Both the position numbers and the translations under genes were made by a program. DNA of 7,815 bases from Streptosporangiaceae bacterium (lineage in GTDB: Bacteria; Actinomycetota; Actinomycetes; Streptosporangiales; Streptosporangiaceae): the NCBI GenBank assembly GCA_030045175.1, contig JASIBM010000246.1, forward strand, positions 1 to 7,815. Direction: 5' to 3'. The notes beneath the pieces were generated by a model. It was not told where the DNA came from, did not search any database, and saw only the letters and a program-made list of their open reading frames with translations. How positions within the stretch are numbered: the stretch's first letter is position 1; each line of letters starts with the position of its first letter. This document shows positions 1 to 5,243 of the stretch, piece after piece.

Positions 1-1
1 T

Positions 2-70
2 GACGCGCAGTGGCCGCGGTGGCCGTCCGCTGACCGGTACGCGACTGCCTGGGTGTACGACGCGAGCTGA
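2..70 (+). CDS. C-terminal end of an unidentified upstream gene (partial)
   Basis: An open frame runs from the left edge of the window to a TGA at 68-70 and encodes 22 residues, ending in AWVYDAS. Nearly all of its codons end in G or C, as expected for a genuine gene in this GC-rich background. A 57-nt non-coding gap before the next promoter also fits a gene end. The visible part is too short to assign a family; it is rich in Trp, Asp and Ala. A chance open frame of this length is possible in GC-rich DNA, so the call is tentative. Confidence 0.35.
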   Translation, partial: DAQWPRWPSADRYATAWVYDAS

Positions 71-72
71 CC

Positions 73-86
73 CGAACACTGTTTCG
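73..86. promoter_or_regulatory. LexA/SOS-box-like operator candidate
   Basis: The 14-mer CGAACACTGTTTCG has the outline of the actinobacterial/Bacillus-type SOS box (CGAAC-N4-GTTCG). The left half-site is perfect. The right half has T instead of the first G, and the central four bases fit the consensus poorly. It lies about 70-85 nt upstream of the ATG of the NYN nuclease gene, a sensible operator position upstream of the -10 at 119-124. A single imperfect site may be chance. Confidence 0.25.
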
Positions 87-118
87 AAGAACAGGACGCG
101 CCCAGCGGCCTGGCCGCC

Positions 119-124
119 TAGCCT
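119..124 (+). promoter_or_regulatory. Candidate -10 element for the NYN gene
   Basis: TAGCCT matches the actinobacterial TAnnnT -10 pattern. Transcription would start near 131, giving a leader of about 27 nt before the ATG at 158, or a leaderless message from the in-frame GTG at 131. I see no good -35 hexamer at 16-18 nt spacing, which is common in these organisms but lowers confidence. Confidence 0.3.
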
Positions 125-157
125 TGAGTGGTGGTGAACTCAAGCAGGCACCAGGCC

Positions 158-796
158 ATGGTACGGCCGGTGGCGAATATCTACGTAGATGGCTTCAACC
201 TCTATTACGGCTGCCTGAAAGGCACCAGCTACAAATGGCTCGATCTTGAGGCGCTGTGCGGCATGCTGCTGCCGAACTACGAGATCAAACGTATCCGGTA
301 CTTCACCGCGCGCATCTCGGGGCGACCGAACAAGCCTGACTCGCCGACCCGGCAGGACACCTACCTGAGAGCCCTGGCCACGCGACCCAAGGTGACCATC
401 CATTTCGGTAAGTTCCTGCAATCTACGGTGCGGATGCCGCTCGCGTCCCCGCGCCAGGGAGGACCCAGGACCGTCGAGGTGATCAAGACCGAGGAAAAGG
501 GCAGCGACGTCAACCTGGCGACCTACCTGCTGATCGATGCCTTCCGGAGCGACAGCAACGTGGCGGTGGTCGTCAGCAACGACTCCGACCTATGCGAGCC
601 GATCCGGATCGTTCAGGACGAGTTCAAGGTTCCCGTGGGGCTGCTCATCCCGCACAGCCGCACTAGCGACGCGCTACGGAAGCTAAGGCCGGCGTTTATC
701 AAGCAGATCCGCCACGGCGCCCTGTCGGCGAGTCAGCTCCCGGCGAAGGTGACGGACGCACATGGCCGGACAATCAGCAGGCCGCTCGCGTGGTGA
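158..796 (+). CDS. NYN-domain (PIN-like) nuclease, HspA-like subfamily
   Basis: The product is a small cytoplasmic NYN-domain protein (212 aa from ATG 158), a PIN-fold family of predicted metal-dependent RNases. The residues below are numbered from the upstream GTG at 128. The first acidic strand is YVDGFN (D21, N24). The central block EKGSDVNLATYLLIDAF carries D127 and D137. The SNDSD block carries D152 and D154. These acidic residues form the expected metal-binding cluster. The block VEVIKTEEKGSDVNLA resembles proteins annotated as 6-hydroxy-3-succinoylpyridine hydroxylase (HspA) in Pseudomonas, which share this fold; a hydroxylase role is not supported by anything nearby. ATG 158 was chosen because family members begin just before the VDGFN strand and AGG at 146-148 is a weak Shine-Dalgarno site. 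GTG starts at 128, 131 or 134 would add 8-10 residues. The gene stands alone and ends in a strong terminator. The family call is firm; the substrate is unknown. Confidence 0.88.
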   Translation: MVRPVANIYVDGFNLYYGCLKGTSYKWLDLEALCGMLLPNYEIKRIRYFTARISGRPNKPDSPTRQDTYLRALATRPKVTIHFGKFLQSTVRMPLASPRQGGPRTVEVIKTEEKGSDVNLATYLLIDAFRSDSNVAVVVSNDSDLCEPIRIVQDEFKVPVGLLIPHSRTSDALRKLRPAFIKQIRHGALSASQLPAKVTDAHGRTISRPLAW

Positions 797-811
797 GCCC
801 TGGATATAGCT

Positions 812-836
812 AGGCCCCGTCCCGAAGACGGGGCCT
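812..836 (+). terminator. Rho-independent-type hairpin after the NYN gene
   Basis: A perfect 10-bp GC-rich inverted repeat (arms 812-821 and 827-836, loop CCGAA) starts 16 nt after the NYN stop codon. There is no T-tract, which is usual for terminators in high-GC actinomycetes. It separates the NYN gene from the convergent recQ gene. Confidence 0.75.
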
Positions 837-839
837 GCG

Positions 840-861
840 CCCACCCCCCGAAGCGGGTGGG
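840..861 (+). terminator. Second hairpin of a tandem terminator
   Basis: A further inverted repeat, CCCACCC (840-846) with GGGTGGG (855-861), begins 4 nt after the first hairpin. It has a 7-bp stem and an 8-nt loop. Tandem hairpins are a common terminator arrangement. The 3' arm overlaps GGGGGAG (859-865), which could also act as a ribosome binding site for a doubtful reading frame starting at 873. Confidence 0.5.
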
Positions 862-862
862 G

Positions 863-1074
863 GAGTCATCACATGATGCACCGCGAGAGCCTCGCAGTCA
901 ATTCCGATCCCAGCCGCTCATGGCGCCGCCACCACCCGGGCACAGCAGGACGCAGCGAGCCTGATCAGCCCTGCGGACCGATCCCGATCGCCCGGGCATG
1001 CTCCCTGCGCGCGTCACCGCTTCCAGTCGACGAAGAACTCGCCGAACGATGGCGAAGCCGCCTGCTGATTACTG
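863..1074. other. Gap between convergent NYN and recQ genes
   Basis: I recognise no gene or RNA in these roughly 210 bases. A + strand frame of 85 codons (873-1130) starts with ATGATG seven bases after GGGGGAG. Roughly a third of its codons end in A or T, far more than in the confident genes here. It resembles no family I know, and its end runs antisense into the 3' end of recQ. I treat it as non-coding or decayed sequence. Confidence 0.5.
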
Positions 1075-2922
1075 CTACTCGCTCTCACCTGCCGCGAGCA
1101 GATCGAGTATCTGCTGGCCGTACCTGGTGAGCTTGGCCTCGCCGATGCCACTGATGTTGCTGAGATCGGCCAGCGTCGACGGCAGCTCAGCAGCGATCTG
1201 GCGCAGCGTCGCGTCGTGGAAGATCACGTAGGCGGGCACGCCCTGCTCCTTGGCGGCGGCAGCCCGCCAGGCACGCAGCCGCTCGAACAGGCCCGCCGCC
1301 GCCTCGGGCAGCTCGGCAGCCACCGCGGCGACGGCCTTGGCCGGCTTAGCCGACCTGGCTCGCGGCGCCCGGGGCGGCTCGCGCCGCAGCGGGACCTGCC
1401 GTCTGCCGGCGAGCACTTCGTCGCTCAGGGCGGTAAGCGCGAGCGTGCCGTAGTCACCCTGGACGGCGAGCAGCCGCTGCGCGAGCAACTGCCGCACCAC
1501 GCCACGCCATTCACTCGCGCTGAACTCGGCGCCGACCCCGAAAACTTTGAGCTCGGCGTGGCTATTTTCCATAACTTTGGCGGTTTCCTTGCCGAGCAGG
1601 ATGTCGACGATGTGGGTCGCGCCGAAGGACTGGTTCCGTTCCCGCTTGAGCCGGTAGACCGCGGACAGCACCTTCTGGGCGGCGATCGTGCCGTCCCAGG
1701 TCTGCGCGGGCGTCAGGCAAGTGTCGCAGTTGCCGCACGCCGTGGCCGGCTCGCCGAAGTAGGCGAGCATCTGGACCCGGCGGCACTCGACGGTCTCGCA
1801 GAGCGCGAGCATCGAGTCCAGGTGGATGGCCAGGCGCCGGCGATGCGCGAAATCGCCCTCCGAGGCATCGATTAGCTTACGGAGCTGCACGACGTCGGAC
1901 AGGCCGTAACCGAGCCACGCCGTGGCCGGCAACCCGTCCCTGCCAGCCCGGCCGGTCTCCTGGTAGTACCCCTCGACCGACTTGGGCAGGTCGAGATGGG
2001 CGACGAACCGGACGTCAGGCTTGTCGATGCCCAGGCCGAACGCGATCGTGGCCACGATCACGAGCCCGTCCTCGCGCAGGAACCTGGCCTGATTGACCGT
2101 CCGGGTGCGCGAGTCGAGCCCGGCGTGGTACGGCAGCGCGGTGATGCCGCTCTGGCTGAGCAGTGCCGCCTTCTCATCCACCGACGCGCGCGACAGGCAG
2201 TACACGATGCCGGCGTCCCCGGCATGCTCATCCCGCAGCAGGTCGAGTAGCTGGCGATTGGGGTCGGTCTTCGGCTCGATCCGGTACCTGATGTTGGGCC
2301 GGTCGAAGCTGGACACGAAGTGCCGCGCCGCGCCCAGGTTCAGCCGGTCGGCGATCTCCGCGCGAGTCGCCTCGGTCGCCGTCGCGGTGAGCGCGATCCT
2401 CGGTACGGCTGGCCAGCGCTCGTGCAGCGCGGACAGCTCCAGGTAGTCCGGGCGAAAGTCGTGACCCCACTGCGCGACGCAGTGCGCCTCGTCGATAGCG
2501 AACAAGGCGATGGCACCGCGGTCCAGCAGCCGCAGCGTGGCCTCGGCGCGCAGCCGCTCGGGCGCCAGGTAGAGCAGGTCGAGCTTGCCCTCGGCGAACG
2601 CGGCCTCGACGTCCCTGCGCTGGCGCTGGTCCTGAGTCGAGTTCAGGAAGCCGGCCCTGACACCGAGCGCGCGAAGCGCGTCGACTTGATCTTGCATGAG
2701 CGCGATCAGCGGCGAGATCACCACGCCGGTCCCGTGCCGCACGAGCGCGGGTATCTGGTAGCAGAGCGACTTGCCGCCGCCGGTCGGCATCAGCACGAGC
2801 GCGTCGCCGCCCCCGATGACGTGCTCGATGATCTCCTGCTGCGCGCCGCGGAACGAGTCGTACCCGAAGACCCGCCGAAGCACCCCGATCGCGGGAGAAT
2901 CCACGGGCGCTTGCGCAGTCAC
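1075..2922 (-). CDS. recQ: ATP-dependent DNA helicase RecQ
   Basis: This is a complete 615-aa RecQ-type 3'-5' DNA helicase acting in recombination, fork repair and suppression of illegitimate exchange. Visible motifs in order are motif 0 (FGYDSFRGAQ, about 19-28), Walker A MPTGGGKS (45-52), DEAH (144-147) followed by the RecQ aromatic loop (AQWGHDFRPDY), ALTATAT (177-183), the motif V block AFGLGIDKPDVR (from 294) and QETGRAGRDG (321-330). The zinc module has Cys380, Cys396, Cys399 and Cys402. A winged-helix region follows, then a basic Ala/Pro-rich linker (about 507-540) and a C-terminal HRDC domain (about 543-611). All catalytic residues are present, so it should be active. The GTG start follows AGGA with a 7-nt gap. 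The same bases form a TAGGAT -10 element exactly 6 nt before GTG, so the message may instead be leaderless. The gene is convergent with the NYN gene and lies 51 bp downstream of the kinase remnant. Confidence 0.97.
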   Translation of the reverse strand: MTAQAPVDSPAIGVLRRVFGYDSFRGAQQEIIEHVIGGGDALVLMPTGGGKSLCYQIPALVRHGTGVVISPLIALMQDQVDALRALGVRAGFLNSTQDQRQRRDVEAAFAEGKLDLLYLAPERLRAEATLRLLDRGAIALFAIDEAHCVAQWGHDFRPDYLELSALHERWPAVPRIALTATATEATRAEIADRLNLGAARHFVSSFDRPNIRYRIEPKTDPNRQLLDLLRDEHAGDAGIVYCLSRASVDEKAALLSQSGITALPYHAGLDSRTRTVNQARFLREDGLVIVATIAFGLGIDKPDVRFVAHLDLPKSVEGYYQETGRAGRDGLPATAWLGYGLSDVVQLRKLIDASEGDFAHRRRLAIHLDSMLALCETVECRRVQMLAYFGEPATACGNCDTCLTPAQTWDGTIAAQKVLSAVYRLKRERNQSFGATHIVDILLGKETAKVMENSHAELKVFGVGAEFSASEWRGVVRQLLAQRLLAVQGDYGTLALTALSDEVLAGRRQVPLRREPPRAPRARSAKPAKAVAAVAAELPEAAAGLFERLRAWRAAAAKEQGVPAYVIFHDATLRQIAAELPSTLADLSNISGIGEAKLTRYGQQILDLLAAGESE

Positions 2923-2928
2923 CGTGCC

Positions 2929-2934
2929 ATCCTA
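2929..2934 (-). promoter_or_regulatory. Candidate -10 element of recQ
   Basis: On the - strand, TAGGAT (TAnnnT) is followed by six bases (GGCACG) and the recQ GTG. This spacing would put the transcription start at the first base of the start codon. The overlapping AGGA could equally be a Shine-Dalgarno site, and no convincing -35 hexamer is seen, so the two readings cannot be separated by eye. Confidence 0.35.
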
Positions 2935-2973
2935 GGAGCGCTCGCCGTCATCGGGCGTGGCTATGGGCGCCCA

Positions 2974-3228
2974 TCATGCTGTCGTGAGCGCTGCGGGCGG
3001 GAACGTGATGGTGATGTCCAGGCCGCCGTGGGAGCCAGGGAGAGCGGTCAGGGTGGCGCGATGGGCTTTGGCGACGGCAGCTACTACGCCCAGGCCAAGG
3101 CTCAGGCCGAGGCCGGTCTCATTGGCCCGCCGCTGGGTATGCAGCCGCTGGAACGGCTCAAGCAGCCGGGGAATCTGGTCCGCCGGGGTGGCCGGCCCGG
3201 TGTTGCTGATCCGCAAGGCCGTCCTGGA
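2974..3228 (-). pseudogene. Remnant of a sensor histidine kinase (HATPase_c end only)
   Basis: The frame encodes the C-terminal third of a two-component histidine kinase ATPase domain. It has the G1-like box LRISNTGP, the F-box-like EPFQRL, the G2 box GLGLSLGLG, and the terminal strand block GGLDITITFPP typical of actinobacterial kinases. Nothing precedes it: five codons above the first possible start (TTG at 3216) the frame is closed by a TGA (3229-3231). The membrane segments, HAMP, phospho-acceptor histidine and N-box of a full kinase (normally 400 aa or more) are missing. I could not find the rest in the other frames up to 3370 or beyond the neighbouring cassette at 5040-5240. In an overlapping frame, VMIQDG just upstream resembles the residues usually preceding this strand, hinting at a frameshift. 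It cannot function as a kinase. Confidence 0.7.
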
Positions 3229-3337
3229 TCATCACTGGCCAGTGGGATCTTGCGCCGCCTGGGACGACCTGCGCCGGTACGGAGGCTCGCTGACCCGTGA
3301 CGTCCTGGGCAACCGCATGCGGCGGCCTGGCCACCTT

Positions 3338-3353
3338 GCCGGCAATGCCCGGC
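3338..3353 (-). terminator. Weak hairpin downstream of the PIN gene
   Basis: GCCGG (3338-3342) and CCGGC (3349-3353) can form a 5-bp stem with a 6-nt loop, about 20 nt beyond the PIN stop codon on the - strand. It is a possible terminator for the XRE-ImmA/PIN operon. The short stem and absence of a T-tract make it only a suggestion. Confidence 0.25.
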
Positions 3354-3371
3354 TCACGGCACGTAGCTAAA

Positions 3372-3905
3372 TCACAGCAGTCCCTCGGCTCGTGCCCAGT
3401 CGATAAATGTCGCGCCATCGCAGGGAAGAAAGGCTTCGTGATCACATAGGAGATCAACGACAGCGCTGGCTTGAGATTCCTCCAGAGCTTTGTCCCGCAT
3501 GCCCTGGCATACCAGCTCAAGCGTCCCGGTAACTACGACCCCGCGCTCCTTGCCATGGCGGCGACCCACCCGATCGTCAACGAATGCCGTCATTCCGTGT
3601 AGCTCGGCATAGGCAAGAGTGGTAGCTTCCCCTATGTTACGTCCGCCGCCACCAAGACGACTGTGATATTCTGAGAAAAGCCTCAAGAACTCTATCGAGG
3701 AATCCTCGATCACGCTTATCCATGGCTGAATCGTTACTTGGTACAGCTGAGCATGCTTCGATGCGCCTCGCAGGAGTTCGTCTTCAACTGCTCGTGTGAT
3801 AAAGCAAGTATCGCCTGCCACGAGTTTACCTAGTACGGGCAGCTGATTAGACCGTGCAAAATAGTTCAGGGGCGAGCTGTCGAAAGCTAGGTGAGTATCA
3901 GTCAT
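3372..3905 (-). CDS. PIN-domain nuclease, probable toxin (DUF3368-like)
   Basis: This 177-aa protein is a PIN-fold, predicted Mg2+-dependent RNase of the VapC type. The PIN landmarks appear in order: the first acidic residue in LAFDSSPLNYFARS (D9), the helix acid in VEDELLRG (E41/E43), GEATTLAYAEL (E93), and VDDRVGRR (D110, D111), followed by the VVVTGTLELV strand-helix that closes DUF3368-type PIN proteins. All expected acidic positions are present, so it should be catalytically competent. Its ATG overlaps the TGA of the upstream XRE-ImmA gene as ATGA, implying translational coupling and a fixed ratio of the two products. It uses AT-ending codons (for example GTA, CTA, GGT, AAA in a row) unlike recQ. 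About 35 residues after the PIN core (ending WARAEGLL) are unassigned. Toxin function is inferred from fold and context; the RNA target is unknown. Confidence 0.82.
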   Translation of the reverse strand: MTDTHLAFDSSPLNYFARSNQLPVLGKLVAGDTCFITRAVEDELLRGASKHAQLYQVTIQPWISVIEDSSIEFLRLFSEYHSRLGGGGRNIGEATTLAYAELHGMTAFVDDRVGRRHGKERGVVVTGTLELVCQGMRDKALEESQASAVVDLLCDHEAFLPCDGATFIDWARAEGLL

Positions 3906-5020
3906 TGCAGGTCGCCACGAATTGATTCTAGTGGAATCTCATCGGGCTCGGGAAGGTCGTCAAGCACGATTTGCCCGCGCAGCATAGCCACGACTCGTTC
4001 GGCAGAAAGCCTATGCCATCTATATGCACGGATCGCGGCTGCCGCTACTCCCGTGGGAATGTATGGTGACTGGAGCTCTTCTACGACCCGGACATTGCAT
4101 TCGAGGTAATCGGCTCGTGTCGGGGATCTGGAATCGAGAAGCCGCTGCTCATCGCGTGTTGTCAGGTTGAAGTCCCTCAGGTGCCGCAGAGCCGCAGTCC
4201 AGCTAACACGAAATTCAGCGCTGAGTATGATAGCCGATTGACGTAGTTCATGTTGTTGACGCAGGGTCTGCCAGCGATTACATACACCGGCTCGGGGCAA
4301 CAAGAGGTGCGCAGCGAAAGCATCCAGCGACTGTTCTGTTGCACTTGAGTCGGCGCCCCAGTCGACGGAGTAGGCATCGCCGAACAGATGATGACCGAGT
4401 TCATGCGCCAAGGTATGACGTCTCCGCCCAGGATCGATTTCACCGTTGATGACGGCGATGCCCAAACCGTCAACCTCCGCGTAAGCTCCGTCGGCAGATG
4501 CTTCTCCTAGAGAGAACGAGTAAGGAAACAGGCCAACGCGCTCTACATATTCCGCCAAGTCGTGGATAGGAGAATTGTCGTCTACGCCTATGAGCGCCCT
4601 AGCTTGAGAGGCGGCTTGCTCGGGTCCCCACCCCTCTTCATCCGTTGCAATTGCGCGAAACGATCCTTTGGCGATGTTTGGGGTAAGAACCTGGACACCC
4701 AGCAGAACCGCTAGATCACGCGCGACATCCTCTATTGCGAAATCACTATTTTCGTCGCCTCGCCTTCCGGCTACCGCAGCCCGCCGGCTTATTATCGACG
4801 GCGGAGGACTAGACACGAACCAGTCGAGGGGTCGATCGAGAACCTCGGCTATACGCGCCAACTCTAGAGAGCTTATATGTCTCCGGCCAGCCTCGACCTT
4901 CGTGATAGCAGTCCGGTCCAGCCCTACCCTCGCAGCTAGATCATCCTGACTAAGCCCGCGACTCCTGCGGCTAGTCGCGATGCGCGCTCCTACCTCAGCC
5001 CACTCTTGCTCACCCGCCAT
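3902..5020 (-). CDS. XRE-family HTH / ImmA-IrrE metallopeptidase fusion, probable antitoxin-regulator
   Basis: The product combines a DNA-binding repressor domain with a zinc protease of the ImmA/IrrE (COG2856, M78) family. Residues below are numbered from the upstream ATG at 5038. An XRE helix-turn-helix spans about 16-75 (LSQDDLAARVGLDRTAITKVEAGRR). A linker and the peptidase domain follow, with the zinc motif HELGH (212-216) and the block EQSLDAFAAHLLLP (235-248), in which E235 is the likely third ligand. The usual ExEAN/D pattern is partly altered (S237, L238, D239). A helical M78-type tail and a last segment (about 325-378, AAIRAYRWHRLSAERVVAMLRG) follow. I chose ATG 5020 because an extended -10 element ends 6 nt before it and overlaps the upstream ATG 5038 region; no Shine-Dalgarno site precedes either ATG. 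ImmA and IrrE proteins cleave partner repressors (ImmR, DdrO); here repressor and protease are one chain, upstream of and coupled to a PIN toxin. Confidence 0.88.
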   Translation of the reverse strand: MAGEQEWAEVGARIATSRRSRGLSQDDLAARVGLDRTAITKVEAGRRHISSLELARIAEVLDRPLDWFVSSPPPSIISRRAAVAGRRGDENSDFAIEDVARDLAVLLGVQVLTPNIAKGSFRAIATDEEGWGPEQAASQARALIGVDDNSPIHDLAEYVERVGLFPYSFSLGEASADGAYAEVDGLGIAVINGEIDPGRRRHTLAHELGHHLFGDAYSVDWGADSSATEQSLDAFAAHLLLPRAGVCNRWQTLRQQHELRQSAIILSAEFRVSWTAALRHLRDFNLTTRDEQRLLDSRSPTRADYLECNVRVVEELQSPYIPTGVAAAAIRAYRWHRLSAERVVAMLRGQIVLDDLPEPDEIPLESIRGDLQ

Positions 5021-5021
5021 G

Positions 5022-5036
5022 GTGCTATTATCGCAC
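5022..5036. promoter_or_regulatory. Candidate XRE operator overlapping the -10
   Basis: The 15-mer GTGCGATAATAGCAC (- strand) is a near-perfect dyad around a central A: arms GTGC/GCAC plus an inner AT/AT pair, with one mismatched pair. It covers the whole -10 hexamer and ends one base from the start codon. A repressor bound here would block the promoter, as expected for autoregulation by the HTH domain of the adjacent gene. No second copy was found by eye. Confidence 0.45.
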
Positions 5037-5054
5037 ATCTCTCAGCGTTGTCTT
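5027..5054 (-). promoter_or_regulatory. Promoter of the XRE-ImmA/PIN operon, predicted leaderless
   Basis: On the - strand an extended -10, TGC-GATAAT (GATAAT at 5032-5027), lies 16 nt from AAGACA (5054-5049), which matches 4 of 6 bases of the TTGACA -35. The -10 is followed by AGCACC and then the ATG at 5020. Transcription should therefore start at or next to the A of ATG, which suits a leaderless message and agrees with the lack of any ribosome binding site. Confidence 0.6.
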
Positions 5055-5243
5055 CACCGGCCGGCCCGACGGGCCCTGGCCAGGCTCTGCTTGCCGGCGG
5101 CCACAGCTATCTATGAGCATCTGACCGCCGGTGGCCGCTAGCCCGCGACGCCTGGGCAAGGAACTCGGCCCGCCGCTGGATGGCGTGTGACGCACGGAAT
5201 GGGACCCTAGAGCCTGCGCCACCGGCGGCGTCAGGAAGCAGCC
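5055..5243. other. Gap between the PIN cassette promoter and the propeller gene
   Basis: No gene is recognised. The stretch is GC-rich again. It holds an inverted repeat, GCGGCCAC (5097-5104) with GTGGCCGC (5131-5138), separated by 26 nt, and a small GGCCC-GAC-GGGCC hairpin (5063-5075). Either could help end the propeller transcript, but neither is a clear terminator. An in-frame continuation after the propeller stop codon runs through it without a recognisable domain. Confidence 0.4.

Noticed and set aside
873..1130. + strand reading frame of 85 codons with a Shine-Dalgarno-like sequence
   Set aside because: Poor third-position GC, no recognisable family, and overlap with the recQ 3' end; the G-rich stretch is explained by the hairpin.
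1216..1875. Long + strand frame opposite recQ
   Set aside because: It is the antisense shadow of an unmistakable RecQ coding sequence, with no domain of its own.
3233..3244. Perfect 12-bp palindrome CACTGGCCAGTG near the kinase remnant
   Set aside because: One or two such palindromes are expected by chance in a window of this length, and no gene start is nearby. The same applies to CCGCATGCGG (3313-3322) and ATCGGCCGAT (6526-6535).
2320..3300. 326-codon + strand frame spanning the recQ start
   Set aside because: Shadow of recQ and of the kinase remnant; its Arg/Asp/Gly-rich translation is typical of antisense GC-rich frames.
5097..5138. Inverted repeat GCGGCCAC / GTGGCCGC considered as mobile-element ends or a CRISPR-like repeat
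   Set aside because: Only one pair with a 26-nt spacer, no transposase, no repeated unit; at most a weak terminator.
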